Shown here: positions 36,355-45,909 of the stretch, in pieces
How the letters are laid out: each line of letters opens with the position of its first letter
Numbering within the stretch: the first letter of the stretch is position 1
Source of the DNA: Polynucleobacter sp. GWA2_45_21
Lineage (GTDB): Bacteria > Pseudomonadota > Gammaproteobacteria > Burkholderiales > Burkholderiaceae
Reading direction: 5' to 3'
DNA: 64,000 nt
Assembly (NCBI RefSeq): GCF_001830325.1
Contig: NZ_MHZG01000010.1
Coordinates: 1 to 64,000 of the forward strand
The notes under the pieces: generated by a model
The model's database searches: none
Seen by the model: only the letters and a program-made list of their open reading frames with translations
What the model was told of the DNA's origin: nothing
Program-made: the position numbers and the translations under genes

Positions 36355-37791
36355 ATGAGCCAATCATTTGACGTATTAGTAATCGGCGGTGGCCCTGGTG
36401 GCTACATCGCCGCGATTCGTGCAGCGCAGTTAGGTTTTAAAGTTGCTTGTGCTGAGTCGAACTCTTACGACGATCCAAAAGGCGAGCCACGCTTAGGCGG
36501 CACTTGCTTGAACGTCGGCTGCATTCCTTCTAAAGCTTTGCTTGCATCTTCTGAAGAATTTGAGAAGATTAGTCATCACGTTGCTGACCATGGGATCACT
36601 GTAGGATCAGTGAAGTTGGACTCTGGCAAGATGATTGCTCGTAAAGATGCCATCGTGACCAAGATGACTGCAGGTATTCAATTCTTGTTCCGTAAGAACA
36701 AAATTACTTTGTTAAAAGGTCATGCTTCTTTTGAAGGTAAGGGTGCCGATGGCTATCAAGTCAAGATTGACGGTAAAGACAAAGAAGTAGTCACTGCTAA
36801 AAATGTGATTATTGCTACTGGCTCTAAAGCACGTCACCTACCAGGCATTCCTGTCGATAACGTTTTAATTAGCGATAACGAAGGTGGTCTGAAGTTTGAT
36901 TCTATTCCGAAGAAGCTGGGCGTCATTGGTGCCGGTGTAATCGGTCTGGAGTTAGGTTCTGTTTGGCGCCGCGTTGGTTCTGATGTAACTATTCTTGAAG
37001 CGCTCCCATCTTTCTTGGGCGCATGTGATCAAGGTATTGCTAAAGAAGCACAAAAGATCTTCACCAAGCAAGGCCTCAAAATTAATATGGGTGTCAAGAT
37101 TGGTGAGGTAAAGGCTGATAAAAAAGGCGTAGTTGTTAACTACACTGATAGTGAAGGCAAGGCTCAGAAATTAGAGTGCGACCGTCTAATCGTTTCAGTT
37201 GGCCGCGTTCCCAATACTGAAAAATTGGGTCTCGATAAGATTGGCCTCAAAGTGGATGAGCGTGGCTTCATTCCAATTGATGATCACACTTGCGCTACAG
37301 CAGCTCCTGGCGTTTACGCCGTTGGTGACGTTGTACGTGGACCGATGCTGGCCCATAAAGCAGAAGATGAAGGCGTGCTTGTTGCCGAAACGATTGCTGG
37401 TCAAAAACCGCATATCGATTACAACTGCATTCCTTGGGTAATCTACACAGATCCTGAAATTGCTTGGGTTGGTAAAACTGAAGAGCAGCTAAAACAGGCT
37501 GGCATTGCTTATAAAGCAGGTCAGTTCCCATTTGCTGCTAACGGTCGTGCATTGGGCATGGATCGTGCTGATGGCTTTGTCAAAGTATTGGCCGATGAAA
37601 AAACTGATGAAATCTTAGGCGTTCATATTATTGGACCAAATGCTTCAGACTTAATTGCAGAAGCAGCGGTAGCGATGGAGTTCAAAGCTGCAGCTGAAGA
37701 TATTGCTCGTATCTGTCATCCACACCCAAGCTTATCGGAAGTGGTTCGCGAGGCAGCATTAGCGACGGATAAACGTGCATTAAACATGTAA
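36355..37791 (+). CDS. lpdA: Dihydrolipoamide dehydrogenase (E3), 478 aa
   Basis: This FAD enzyme reoxidises the lipoyl group and reduces NAD+. FAD motif GGGPGGYIAA is at the N-terminus, the redox disulfide is GGTCLNVGCIPSK (Cys51/Cys56), the NAD-binding motif is GAGVIGLELGSVW, and the C-terminal interface has CHPHPSLSEVV with the catalytic His. The start follows odhB by 11 bp with AGAGGGAAG as ribosome binding site. It is the third gene of the complex's operon. Confidence 0.97.
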   Translation: MSQSFDVLVIGGGPGGYIAAIRAAQLGFKVACAESNSYDDPKGEPRLGGTCLNVGCIPSKALLASSEEFEKISHHVADHGITVGSVKLDSGKMIARKDAIVTKMTAGIQFLFRKNKITLLKGHASFEGKGADGYQVKIDGKDKEVVTAKNVIIATGSKARHLPGIPVDNVLISDNEGGLKFDSIPKKLGVIGAGVIGLELGSVWRRVGSDVTILEALPSFLGACDQGIAKEAQKIFTKQGLKINMGVKIGEVKADKKGVVVNYTDSEGKAQKLECDRLIVSVGRVPNTEKLGLDKIGLKVDERGFIPIDDHTCATAAPGVYAVGDVVRGPMLAHKAEDEGVLVAETIAGQKPHIDYNCIPWVIYTDPEIAWVGKTEEQLKQAGIAYKAGQFPFAANGRALGMDRADGFVKVLADEKTDEILGVHIIGPNASDLIAEAAVAMEFKAAAEDIARICHPHPSLSEVVREAALATDKRALNM

Positions 37792-38895
37792 TTGAAAGCA
37801 TTAGAGTATTACCATCAAGAGTTAAAGGCGCGCGGGTATCAAAGTGATCCCGCGCAGCTTGCTGCTATTGAGCGCTTGCAGCGCTGTGAAGATGAGTGGA
37901 TTGCTTACAAAGAAATTCGTAGCAATGGCTTAAAAAAGAAACTCTTTAAACCGAAACTTCCCCGTGGCGTGTATTTATGGGGTGGAGTAGGTCGTGGCAA
38001 ATCCTTTCTCATGGATTGCTTCTATGCAGCTTCCCCCTTAGAAAAAAAGATTCGCATTCATTTTCATGAGTTCATGCGAGAGGTGCATCGCGAGCTTCAT
38101 GAGCTCTCCGGCATGGCCGATCCATTAGATGAGCTTTCTAAAAGAATTGCTAAGAGATATCGACTGATTTGTTTTGATGAGTTCCACATCAATGACATTG
38201 CCGATGCAATGATTTTGTATCGCCTGTTGAGCGCGCTCTTTGAGGATCGCGTCCAATTTGTGATGACCTCGAATTATCAGCCTAGCCAGCTTTATCCAAA
38301 TGGCTTACACCGCGATCGTTTATTGCCAGCAATCAAATTATTGGAAGAGCAGCTTGATGTAATGAATGTTGATGCTGGCAATGACTATCGCCGTGTACAG
38401 ATGGCTCAAGTTGAGGCTTACCTGACACCGGTTAATGCAGAGACCCATACTGTATTAATGCAGATGTTCAAAACCTTAATAGGTAATCAAAAAGAAACTA
38501 CCAAACCCGTTCTTCGCATTGAGTCTCGAGAATTAAGGCCTTTGCACATGGCCGAGGGTGTAGTTTGGTTTGACTTTCAGACCCTCTGTTGTGGCCCAAG
38601 GTCGCAAAACGACTATTTAGAGATTGCGAACCAGTTTCATACGGTCATTTTGTCGGGAGTGCCTTATATGCCTCCCAGAATGACCAATGAAGCACGCCGC
38701 TTTATTTGGCTAATTGACGTCTTATATGACCATAAAATCAAATTAATCATCTCTGCAGAGGTCCCAGCGGTAGATTTGTACACTGAGGGCCAAATTACCA
38801 GTGAGTTCTCCAGGACGGTTTCTCGCCTAATTGAGATGCAGTCTCGTGATTACCTAGATGCACCTCGCCGGGTAATTGACACCAGCTTGACCTAA
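37792..38895 (+). CDS. zapE: ZapE (AFG1-like) P-loop ATPase, 367 aa, TTG start
   Basis: ZapE is an AAA-type ATPase linked to cell division under oxygen-poor conditions and is related to yeast Afg1. Walker A is GGVGRGKSFLMD, and RLICFDEFHINDIADAM carries Walker B with a typical DEFH. The frame begins with TTG directly after the lpdA stop (ATGTAATTG), leaving no spacer, so its translation probably depends on ribosomes finishing lpdA. A later start would cut conserved sequence (YYHQELKARGYQ). Length is normal. Confidence 0.92.
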   Translation: MKALEYYHQELKARGYQSDPAQLAAIERLQRCEDEWIAYKEIRSNGLKKKLFKPKLPRGVYLWGGVGRGKSFLMDCFYAASPLEKKIRIHFHEFMREVHRELHELSGMADPLDELSKRIAKRYRLICFDEFHINDIADAMILYRLLSALFEDRVQFVMTSNYQPSQLYPNGLHRDRLLPAIKLLEEQLDVMNVDAGNDYRRVQMAQVEAYLTPVNAETHTVLMQMFKTLIGNQKETTKPVLRIESRELRPLHMAEGVVWFDFQTLCCGPRSQNDYLEIANQFHTVILSGVPYMPPRMTNEARRFIWLIDVLYDHKIKLIISAEVPAVDLYTEGQITSEFSRTVSRLIEMQSRDYLDAPRRVIDTSLT

Positions 38896-38904
38896 AATAG
38901 GGTC

Positions 38905-39753
38905 ATGACTAGTAATTCCAGCCTCAACGCAGACTTACACTGCCATTCCGTAGTTTCCGATGGAACTTTAACGCCAGAGCAGTTGGCTGAGCGCGCCTAT
39001 GCAAATGGTGTGCGTTTATGGGCTTTAACTGATCATGATGAATTAGGTGGCCAGCAGAGAGCTCAGGCCGCTGCGAGCTCATTGGGTATGGATTACCTTT
39101 CCGGGGTCGAAATTTCTGTGACCTGGATGAGTCAGACAATTCACATTGTTGGCTTGGGAATTGATGCTGCTCATGCAGGCATTTTGGAGGGCTTGCGTCT
39201 GACTCGCGAGGGTCGCGGTAACCGCGCTAAGCAGATGGCCGAACAATTATTAAAAGCAGGTATCCCTGGTGCCTATGAAGGCGCACTGCATTTTGCCGGC
39301 AATCAAGAACTGATTTCTCGCACGCATTTCGCACGCTTTTTAGTTGAGCAGGGCGTATGTCGCGACACCGATCAAGTCTTTAAAAACTATTTAGTAGAAG
39401 ACAAGCCGGGTTATGTTCCTCACCTCTGGGCAACATTAGATGATGCAGTCGCTTGGATCAAGAATGCCGGTGGCGCTGCGGTGATTGCGCATCCTGGCCG
39501 TTACAAGCTGAGCGCCATGCAGATGGATGAGCTCTATAAGCACTTCAAAGAAATCGGCGGCATAGCGATTGAGGTGATTACGGGTAGTCATAGTCCAAAT
39601 CAATATCAAACCTATGGCAAGATTGCTCAGCACTATGGATTTTTAGCTTCTAGGGGATCGGATTTTCATGATCCAGAAGAGAGTTATATTGATCTCGGTA
39701 CCTTGCCGCATTTGCCTGATCACTTAACCCCTGTTTGGTCACTTTTCCATTAA
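38905..39753 (+). CDS. PHP-domain phosphoesterase (3',5'-nucleotide bisphosphate phosphatase-like), 282 aa
   Basis: The PHP metal sites are visible: DLHCHSVVSDGTLTPEQL (motif I), LTDHDELGG (II), GVEISVTW (III), GGAAVIAHPGRY and SRGSDFHDPEE. The layout matches the YciV/TrpH-type proteins, now known as nucleoside bisphosphate phosphatases with exonuclease activity. The gene follows zapE by 9 bp and precedes trpS by 57 bp, which recalls the yciV-trp link in enterics. The true substrate is inferred from the family. Confidence 0.88.
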   Translation: MTSNSSLNADLHCHSVVSDGTLTPEQLAERAYANGVRLWALTDHDELGGQQRAQAAASSLGMDYLSGVEISVTWMSQTIHIVGLGIDAAHAGILEGLRLTREGRGNRAKQMAEQLLKAGIPGAYEGALHFAGNQELISRTHFARFLVEQGVCRDTDQVFKNYLVEDKPGYVPHLWATLDDAVAWIKNAGGAAVIAHPGRYKLSAMQMDELYKHFKEIGGIAIEVITGSHSPNQYQTYGKIAQHYGFLASRGSDFHDPEESYIDLGTLPHLPDHLTPVWSLFH

Positions 39754-39810
39754 CCGATTTTTCCTTTTTGCTTAACTAGTTTTAATTACCTTTAAAGAAT
39801 AAAGATCAAG

Positions 39811-41013
39811 ATGTTTGCAGAACGTGTTCTATCTGGCATGCGACCAACTGGTAGCTTGCACCTCGGCCACTACCATGGTGTTTTAAAGAATTGGGTTCGC
39901 TTGCAGTCCGAGTATCCATGCTACTTTTTTGTAGCAGACTGGCATGCCTTAACAACTCACTATGAAACCCCGGATGTGATTGAGCAATCGGTATGGGACA
40001 TGGTGATTGACTGGTTGGCTTGTGGCGTTGATCCAAACCAAGCCACATTATTTATTCAGAGCAAGGTGCCTGAGCATGCAGAACTCTTCTTATTGCTTTC
40101 TATGGGCACGCCTCTAGGTTGGTTGGAGCGTGTACCAACCTATAAAGATCAGATCGAAAAGCTGAAAGAAAAAGATTTGCAGACTTATGGTTTCTTGGGT
40201 TATCCCTTGTTACAGGCTGCGGATATTTTGATGTATCGTGCGCAGTTTGTTCCAGTAGGCGAAGACCAAGTACCTCACGTAGAGATGACACGTGAAGTGG
40301 CGCGCCGCTTTAACTATCTTTATGGTCGCGAACCTGGTTTTGAAGAGAAGGCGCTAGAGGCGGTTAAAAAATTAGGCAGCAAACGTGCCAAGATGTACGC
40401 CGAGTTGCGCGTGGCTTTTCAGGAGCGGGGCGATGATGAGGCGCTAGAAGAGGCCAAAGCTTTGTTACAAGAAGCGCAAAGCCTCTCTATGGCCGACCGC
40501 GAGAGATTGTTTGGCTTCTTAGAGGGTGCTCGCAAAATTATTCTTCCTGAACCTCAAGCTTTGCTGACAACGGCATCACGCATGCCAGGCATTGATGGTC
40601 AGAAAATGTCCAAGTCTTACGGCAATACGATTAGCATTCGCGAAAAACCAGAAGAGGTGATTCGTTCGATCCGTACCATGCCAACCGATCCTGCGCGAGT
40701 GCGTAGAACCGATCCGGGTGATCCTGCGCGTTGTCCAGTGTGGCAGTTGCACACCGTCTATTCCAATGAAGAAACCAAGGCTTGGGTTCAGAAAGAATGT
40801 CAGTCTGCAGGTATCGGCTGTTTGGAGTGTAAGCAACCCGTCATTGATGCGATTCTTGCTGAACAGCAGCCCATGTTTGAACGTGCTCAGAAGTACTTGG
40901 ACGATCCTAGCTTGCTGCGCTCGATTATTGCAGATGGTTCTGACAAGGCTCGTAAAGTGGCTCAAGAAACGATGCGCGAGGTCCGTGAGGCTATGGGCTT
41001 GGCGTACGATTAA
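39811..41013 (+). CDS. trpS: Tryptophanyl-tRNA synthetase, 400 aa
   Basis: This class I synthetase charges tRNA-Trp. The HIGH-like motif is GSLHLGHYHG at residues 15-23, KMSKS is present (QKMSKSYGN) at about residue 265, and the substrate pocket FVADWHALTTHY is clear. An insertion around residues 190-235 (rich in Glu and Lys) makes the protein longer than the 330-residue E. coli form, which is a known variant in betaproteobacteria. The frame runs from the ATG at 39811 to a stop just before the methyltransferase gene. Confidence 0.95.
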   Translation: MFAERVLSGMRPTGSLHLGHYHGVLKNWVRLQSEYPCYFFVADWHALTTHYETPDVIEQSVWDMVIDWLACGVDPNQATLFIQSKVPEHAELFLLLSMGTPLGWLERVPTYKDQIEKLKEKDLQTYGFLGYPLLQAADILMYRAQFVPVGEDQVPHVEMTREVARRFNYLYGREPGFEEKALEAVKKLGSKRAKMYAELRVAFQERGDDEALEEAKALLQEAQSLSMADRERLFGFLEGARKIILPEPQALLTTASRMPGIDGQKMSKSYGNTISIREKPEEVIRSIRTMPTDPARVRRTDPGDPARCPVWQLHTVYSNEETKAWVQKECQSAGIGCLECKQPVIDAILAEQQPMFERAQKYLDDPSLLRSIIADGSDKARKVAQETMREVREAMGLAYD

Positions 41014-41022
41014 GGTTCCTTG

Positions 41023-41583
41023 ATGACAAGCCATGAAGTAATTACAGCTGCCTCACCCTGGGTAAGGCGTTTTGCACAAGTGATTCCGAAGGATGGCAGG
41101 GTCTTAGATCTCGCCTGCGGAGCAGGTAGGCACACTGCTTTATTGGCTTCTTTAGGTCATCAAATCCTGGCTGTTGACCAAGATATTTCTGCGCTTGAGC
41201 CGCTTCAAATCAGCTCTATCCAAATTCAAGCACTAGATCTTGAGGGTTCGGACTGGCCTTTGCTAAACCAACAGTTTTCAGCCATTGTGGTGACGAATTA
41301 TCTATACCGCCCATTTTTGGATCAATTGCCCAAAATGCTGACTGAGGGCGGTGTTTTAATCTATGAAACCTTTGCCGATGGAAACGCTGAGTTTGGCAAA
41401 CCCTCAAACCCTAATTTCCTGCTAAAACCTGGGGAATTACTGGCTTTGGCGCAGCATTCTGGCCTTAAAGTGATAGCCTACGAAGATATTTACCTTGATC
41501 AACCTAAACCAGCCATGGTTCAGCGGATTTGTGCCGTAAAAGGGCATTTAAAAGGGTACGTTCCGTTACAATTTGGTGGTTAA
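41023..41583 (+). CDS. Class I SAM-dependent methyltransferase, 186 aa
   Basis: This is a small Rossmann-type methyltransferase. Motif I is [23 protein letters not shown], acidic residue AVDQD follows, and [15 protein letters not shown] with [10 protein letters not shown] marks the later core. The ATG at 41023 is preferred over a TTG at 41020. It follows trpS closely (9 bp) and overlaps the first possible codons of dapA. It resembles TehB-like and bile-acid-type methyltransferases, and the substrate is not known. Confidence 0.85.
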   Translation: MTSHEVITAASPWVRRFAQVIPKDGRVLDLACGAGRHTALLASLGHQILAVDQDISALEPLQISSIQIQALDLEGSDWPLLNQQFSAIVVTNYLYRPFLDQLPKMLTEGGVLIYETFADGNAEFGKPSNPNFLLKPGELLALAQHSGLKVIAYEDIYLDQPKPAMVQRICAVKGHLKGYVPLQFGG

Positions 41584-41608
41584 CATTCAGATAATTCAGA
41601 CACATTCA

Positions 41609-42532
41609 GTGACTACTAAAACACAATCCCAAGCTAATAAAAAGCCTATTGCAGGCAGTATGCCTGCCATTGTGACGCCGATGTTCGAGGATGGAAGTTT
41701 GGATTTTCCAGCTTTACGTTCCTTGCTGGATTGGCACGTTGCTGAAGGCTCCGATGGAATCGTCATCGTTGGTACGAGCGGAGAGTCTCCCACCGTATCC
41801 GTAGAAGAGCATTGCGAACTGATTAAAGTCGCTGTTGAGCATATTGCTGGACGCATTCCAGTAATCGCCGGCACTGGTGGAAATTCCACTACCGAAGCAA
41901 TCGAGCTAACAAATTTTGCCAAGTCGGTTGGTGCTGACGCCAGCCTCCAGGTTGTTCCTTACTACAACAAGCCAACTCAAGAGGGTATGCATGCCCACTT
42001 CAAGAAAATAGCGGAGTCGGTTGATTTGCCAGTAATCCTTTATAACGTTCCGGGCAGAACTGTCGCGGATCTTGCTGGTGAGACCACTGTTCGTTTAGCC
42101 GGGGTGCCGGGCATTATCGGTATTAAGGATGCTACTGGCAGCATTGAGCGTGGCACTTTATTGCTGGCTGATCTAAAGCGTGCTGGACATGCTGATTTTT
42201 CAGTATTTTCTGGTGACGATTTGAGTGCGGCAATGCTCATGTTGATGGGTGGGAAGGGTAATATTTCCGTCACTGCCAATATTGCCCCACGTCTAATGCA
42301 TCAATTGTGCCAGGCAGCAATGTCTGATGATGTTGTCAAGACGCGCGCTATTCAATACCAATTATTGGCTGTGCATAAAGCCATGTTTACTGAGGCAAAT
42401 CCGATTCCTGTGAAATGGGCTCTGCATGAAATGGGCAAAGTTACCGCTGGAATTCGATTACCTTTAACCCCTTTAAGTGTTGCTTTGCGTGAACCTTTGA
42501 AGACTGCAATGAAACAGGCCGGCTTACTATGA
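41609..42532 (+). CDS. dapA: 4-hydroxy-tetrahydrodipicolinate synthase, 307 aa
   Basis: This enzyme condenses pyruvate with aspartate semialdehyde for lysine and peptidoglycan. Key motifs are [28 protein letters not shown] with the catalytic Thr, LYNVPGRT with Tyr, and [11 protein letters not shown] with the Schiff-base Lys173. The start is probably the GTG at 41609 (followed by [13 protein letters not shown]), because the longer frame from 41573 lies inside the methyltransferase gene. It overlaps the bamC start by four bases (ATGA). Confidence 0.93.
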   Translation: MTTKTQSQANKKPIAGSMPAIVTPMFEDGSLDFPALRSLLDWHVAEGSDGIVIVGTSGESPTVSVEEHCELIKVAVEHIAGRIPVIAGTGGNSTTEAIELTNFAKSVGADASLQVVPYYNKPTQEGMHAHFKKIAESVDLPVILYNVPGRTVADLAGETTVRLAGVPGIIGIKDATGSIERGTLLLADLKRAGHADFSVFSGDDLSAAMLMLMGGKGNISVTANIAPRLMHQLCQAAMSDDVVKTRAIQYQLLAVHKAMFTEANPIPVKWALHEMGKVTAGIRLPLTPLSVALREPLKTAMKQAGLL

Positions 42533-43677
42533 CGAATGTGATGCAACTATTGCGCCAGTATTGCGCAACTTTATTTATTATTTCTTTGGCAAGTCTTTCG
42601 CTGCTGGGATGTAAATCGGTAACAACGAACGATACGGTTGATTACAAATCTGCTGGCGCTGTTCGTGGGCCTAATTTGTCTTATCCTCCAGACCTCATTA
42701 CCGCTCAAGCCGATCGTAGGTATATCGTTCAAGATGGCTCCGCCACGATGTCTGAGTACAACGCTGCAGTAAAAAAATCAGTACAGACTCGCAAGAATGT
42801 CATGACGGGCATTCCAGGTATGCGCATTGCTCGTGATGGTGAGCGTCGTTGGTTGGTTGTTGAAAAACCTGCTCCTGAGCTCTACCCACAAATTAAAGAT
42901 TTCTGGCAAGAGAATGGTTTCCTACTAGTTATTGATTCACCATCTACTGGCATTATGGAGACGGACTGGGCAGAGAATCGCGCCAAGATTCAACAAGATT
43001 TCATTCGTAACATTGTTGGGGGCGCCTTAGATTCAATTTATGACACTGGTGAGCGTGATAAATACAAAACCCGTCTTGAGGTGAGTAAGCCTGGTGAAAC
43101 CGAGGTATACATTACTCAGCGCGGCGCCCTTGAAGTATGTACAACAGATAGTACCGGCGCCTGTATCTCCACAATTTGGACTGCCCGCCCAAATGACCCT
43201 GAGCTCGAAGCAGCATTCTTAGCCCGCTTGATGGAGCGCTTGGGAATGACGCAAGAAATGGCCAAGGCTCAAGTTGCAGCACCATTAGGTCCTAAGACAC
43301 CAAAAGCGAAGTTAGTTCAAGAGGGTGTGAATACTGCCTATATTGAGATGGCGGCAGGCTTTGATCGTGCATGGCGTGACACTGGTCTTGCTTTGGATCG
43401 ATCTAACTTTACAGTTGAAGATCGTAATCGCGCTAATGGCATTTACTACGTTCGTTATGTTAATCCTAAGGATTTGGGCGATACCAAGGGATTCTTCTCC
43501 AACCTATTTAGCAGCAAGGACGACTCTAGCTTGAAGGCAAAGAAATATCTCGTAGTGGTTAAGTCTACTGGCGATAATTCTTCAAGTATTTATGTTCAAA
43601 ATGCTGATGGCAAACCTGAAAACTCCGCTGCCGGATTACAACTATTAAAGTTGCTTACTGAACAAATGTCTCGGTAA
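42529..43677 (+). CDS. bamC: Outer-membrane assembly lipoprotein BamC, 382 aa
   Basis: BamC is an accessory part of the BAM machine that inserts outer-membrane proteins. It has a lipoprotein signal with hydrophobic core and lipobox LLGC near residue 27, then the unstructured [12 protein letters not shown] stretch that precedes two helix-grip domains, as in BamC. The start ATG overlaps dapA's TGA, and an in-frame ATG at 42541 is possible. dapA-bamC is the classic enterobacterial order too (dapA-nlpB). A bidirectional terminator follows. Confidence 0.9.
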   Translation: MTNVMQLLRQYCATLFIISLASLSLLGCKSVTTNDTVDYKSAGAVRGPNLSYPPDLITAQADRRYIVQDGSATMSEYNAAVKKSVQTRKNVMTGIPGMRIARDGERRWLVVEKPAPELYPQIKDFWQENGFLLVIDSPSTGIMETDWAENRAKIQQDFIRNIVGGALDSIYDTGERDKYKTRLEVSKPGETEVYITQRGALEVCTTDSTGACISTIWTARPNDPELEAAFLARLMERLGMTQEMAKAQVAAPLGPKTPKAKLVQEGVNTAYIEMAAGFDRAWRDTGLALDRSNFTVEDRNRANGIYYVRYVNPKDLGDTKGFFSNLFSSKDDSSLKAKKYLVVVKSTGDNSSSIYVQNADGKPENSAAGLQLLKLLTEQMSR

Positions 43678-43707
43678 GCATCACGTTAAAAAACGGAAGC
43701 AATAAAA

Positions 43708-43733
43708 AAGCCGCTTTTCAGCGGCTTTTTTTC
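43708..43733. terminator. Bidirectional Rho-independent terminator between bamC and the small lipoprotein gene
   Basis: A stem AAGCCGC / GCGGCTT (43708-43714 and 43721-43727) with loop TTTTCA is followed by a T-run on the plus strand and preceded by an A-run. It can therefore stop both bamC and the convergent lipoprotein transcript. Confidence 0.9.
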
Positions 43734-43746
43734 TTCATGAAGAAGA

Positions 43747-43932
43747 TTATTTCTTAGCGTCAGCTGGGGTAGCAGGAGCAGCAGCTGGGGCAGCAGGAGC
43801 ATCAGCAGCAGGAGCAGCTGGGGCAGCAGGAGCAGCAGCAGGAGCGGCTTCAACAGGTTTTGCTTCTTCTTTTTTACCGCAAGCGGCCAAAGCGATTGCC
43901 AACATTGCTAGGAGTGCGAGTGACTTCTTCAT
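43747..43932 (-). CDS. Small Ala/Pro-rich lipoprotein, 61 aa
   Basis: The N-terminus MKKSLALLAMLAIALAACGKK is a lipoprotein signal with lipobox LAAC (Cys18). The remainder is Ala/Pro low complexity (EEAKPVEAAPAAAP...), without any domain. It is probably anchored in the outer or inner membrane and extends as a flexible rod. Such short lipoproteins are common in Polynucleobacter and relatives, and no function is known. A strong 22-bp palindrome lies 25 bp upstream of the start. The tail is encoded by tandem repeats that may vary between strains. Confidence 0.75.
   Translation of the reverse strand: MKKSLALLAMLAIALAACGKKEEAKPVEAAPAAAPAAPAAPAADAPAAPAAAPATPADAKK
43761..43848. repeat. Tandem low-complexity repeat in the lipoprotein gene
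   Basis: The unit GCTGGGGYAGCAGGAGCA occurs three times (43763-43780, 43784-43801, 43817-43834), with short GCAGCAGGA spacers. It encodes the Ala/Pro tail of the small lipoprotein. Copy-number change by slippage is expected. Confidence 0.8.
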
Positions 43933-43957
43933 TTGTAATTTCCTCTTAAAAAATTAT

Positions 43958-43979
43958 TATTAATAACCGGTTATTAATA
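43958..43979. promoter_or_regulatory. Perfect 22-bp palindrome upstream of the small lipoprotein gene
   Basis: TATTAATAACC and its exact reverse complement GGTTATTAATA abut each other with no spacer, 25 bp from the lipoprotein start codon. It is AT-rich at the ends with a CCGG centre. This is a good size and symmetry for a dimeric repressor operator or, less likely, an RNA hairpin. No known consensus comes to mind with certainty. Confidence 0.55.
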
Positions 43980-44047
43980 CTTGGAATTTACAGGGTTACC
44001 CCTTAGGTATTTTCCAGTAGACATTATAGCCATCTCTTTATTTGGCG

Positions 44048-45274
44048 CTAGAAAACTAGCCAGCCAGCCTCATAGGCCTCAAAGAGACTGTTGTTCGGTT
44101 CAATTGCGCCTAAGGAGCCTTTGAGACTTCTCTTGGCAGCCAGTTTGGACCAAGCTGCCTGTGTTTTCTTATCTTGCCCCTTGGTGACATCCTCTCCGTT
44201 GCAGTAAATTCTTCCACCCAGGGCTAGTAGTCGTGTTTGGGCGTGAGGAAGCAGGGCTTGCTTGGAGATCTGAAGCTTAAATTCTTTGAGGGAAAGATCA
44301 TTTGCGGAACCATCAAACAATGCCTGGGGTTTTGGTTCGCTCAGGTAGGCAGTAATACCAGGAAGAAAAGTGTCTACGCGATCTAGTTTCAATCCTTTTA
44401 ATTTTGCAGTTACCTGCGCAATGATTTCTTCTGGAAGTTGTTCTGGGCTGTGAGTTGCTTTTTGTAGTGGATCGGCAAAACGCTGTTCTAGCTCGGGGAT
44501 GTCCTCAAGTGATTCAGCTAGACGCCATAAACCTTCTTGTAGGATTTCTTTATAACTTTGCGCTCTAAAGCCCACCGACCAAGTTTGACAGCCGCCATCT
44601 AAAGCAATGCCATCGTGAGCAACGTGGGGAGGCAGATACAGCATATCGCCTGGCTCAAGATCCCACTCCTGTTCTACTCTAAAGTTCTGCAAGATCTTTA
44701 AAGGGAGATTGGGATTGAGACTTAAATCCTTTTGTTCAGAAATGCGCCAGCGTCGACGTCCTGACATCTGAATTAAAAAGACATCATAAGAATCAAAGTG
44801 TGGCCCGACTCCACCACCTGGCCCCGCAATGCTAATCATTAAATCGTCTAGGCGAGCATCTGGAATAAAGCGAAACCAAGAAAGTATTTTTGCTGCCGCT
44901 GGATGTCTTGCTTCCATGCCTTGAAGTAGGAGTGTCCAGTCCGGTGAATCAAGTGGTGGGATGGATTTCTTTTTAAAGGGGCCATTTAAAAAAGTCCAGG
45001 GCTTGGCCTGAATTAATCTAGATTCAACAGCATCATCACCGGCGATTTTGAATAACTCTTCGGGGGATATTGCACTACCCAAGGGCTCGCCTATTTTTTT
45101 TGCAAGCTCAAAGGCGGGGATGGCGCCGCGCACCAATAGAGGTTTTTTGTGCCAATAGGATTTCATGAACTTCTCAGGGCTGATGCCCCCCAGAAGGGCC
45201 CATGGGATGTCAAGAGGGAGGTTTTGGGGCGCCTGCGGAGGATCGTAGGGCTTGCTCAAGTAAAATGAGTTCAT
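44048..45274 (-). CDS. RoxA/YcfD-like cupin (JmjC) ribosomal-protein arginine hydroxylase, 408 aa
   Basis: This Fe(II)/2-oxoglutarate oxygenase of the ROX group hydroxylates an arginine in ribosomal protein L16 in E. coli. The start contains FMKSYWHKKPLLVRGAI, the usual entry of the family. The iron site is GVGPHFDSYDVF (His-x-Asp), with MLYLPPHVAHDGIAL supplying the distal His. The C-terminal dimerisation/winged-helix part is present (residues ~250-400). It is transcribed toward the lipoprotein gene and is divergent from the SlyD-like gene. Substrate is inferred from family. Confidence 0.88.
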   Translation of the reverse strand: MNSFYLSKPYDPPQAPQNLPLDIPWALLGGISPEKFMKSYWHKKPLLVRGAIPAFELAKKIGEPLGSAISPEELFKIAGDDAVESRLIQAKPWTFLNGPFKKKSIPPLDSPDWTLLLQGMEARHPAAAKILSWFRFIPDARLDDLMISIAGPGGGVGPHFDSYDVFLIQMSGRRRWRISEQKDLSLNPNLPLKILQNFRVEQEWDLEPGDMLYLPPHVAHDGIALDGGCQTWSVGFRAQSYKEILQEGLWRLAESLEDIPELEQRFADPLQKATHSPEQLPEEIIAQVTAKLKGLKLDRVDTFLPGITAYLSEPKPQALFDGSANDLSLKEFKLQISKQALLPHAQTRLLALGGRIYCNGEDVTKGQDKKTQAAWSKLAAKRSLKGSLGAIEPNNSLFEAYEAGWLVF

Positions 45275-45317
45275 ATAGTCAGAAGCTGTTTAAAACACAA
45301 TGTTGAATGAATTACGC

Positions 45318-45908
45318 ATGAAGATCGAAAAAAATACTGTTGTATCCCTGCGCTACAAATTAACTGATGCGCAAAACAATATTATCGAGGAACCAGATTC
45401 TCCGATGGTATACCTGCATGGAGGGTATGAGTGTACTTTTCCGAAGATTGAAACTCTATTAGATGGTCAAGATGTGGGCTACGAAGCCAGCATTCAGCTT
45501 GAGCCGAGCGAGGCATTTGGTGAGTACGACCCTGAATTATTGAAGATTGAGCCACGTGCACGCTTTCCGGAGCCTTTGGAAGTGGGGATGCAGTTTGAGG
45601 GCGTACCAGATGCTGAAGAAGAGGGTGAGTCTAGTGATGTGGATGAGGAGCCCTTGATTTATACCGTTACCGATGTAGCTGATAGCCAGGTAGTCTTAGA
45701 TGGCAATCATCCACTAGCTGGTATGGCTTTGCGATTCTGGGTGCAGGTAGAAGATATTCGCGCTGCAACTGATGAAGAAATTGAAAATCGCCATGCTGAA
45801 GGTAGCGAAGCATTTGCATTTGGAATGCCTGATGATGCCGATGAGCTTGATGATGACTTTGTAGATAAGGCTATCAATCCTGGCGGCCCATCACCAACGC
45901 TGCATTAA
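45318..45908 (+). CDS. SlyD-like FKBP-type peptidyl-prolyl isomerase, 196 aa
   Basis: This is an FKBP fold chaperone/isomerase with an inserted flap. It starts MKIEKNTVVSLRYKLTDAQ, includes PMVYLHGGYECTFPKIE, and has VGYEASIQLEPSEAFGEYDPEL, typical of the SlyD group. The C-terminal tail is highly acidic and lacks the His-rich metal tail of E. coli SlyD. An in-frame ATG at 45300 would add six residues, and the ATG at 45318 fits the family start better. It converges with cysE. Confidence 0.87.
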   Translation: MKIEKNTVVSLRYKLTDAQNNIIEEPDSPMVYLHGGYECTFPKIETLLDGQDVGYEASIQLEPSEAFGEYDPELLKIEPRARFPEPLEVGMQFEGVPDAEEEGESSDVDEEPLIYTVTDVADSQVVLDGNHPLAGMALRFWVQVEDIRAATDEEIENRHAEGSEAFAFGMPDDADELDDDFVDKAINPGGPSPTLH

Positions 45909-45909
45909 C

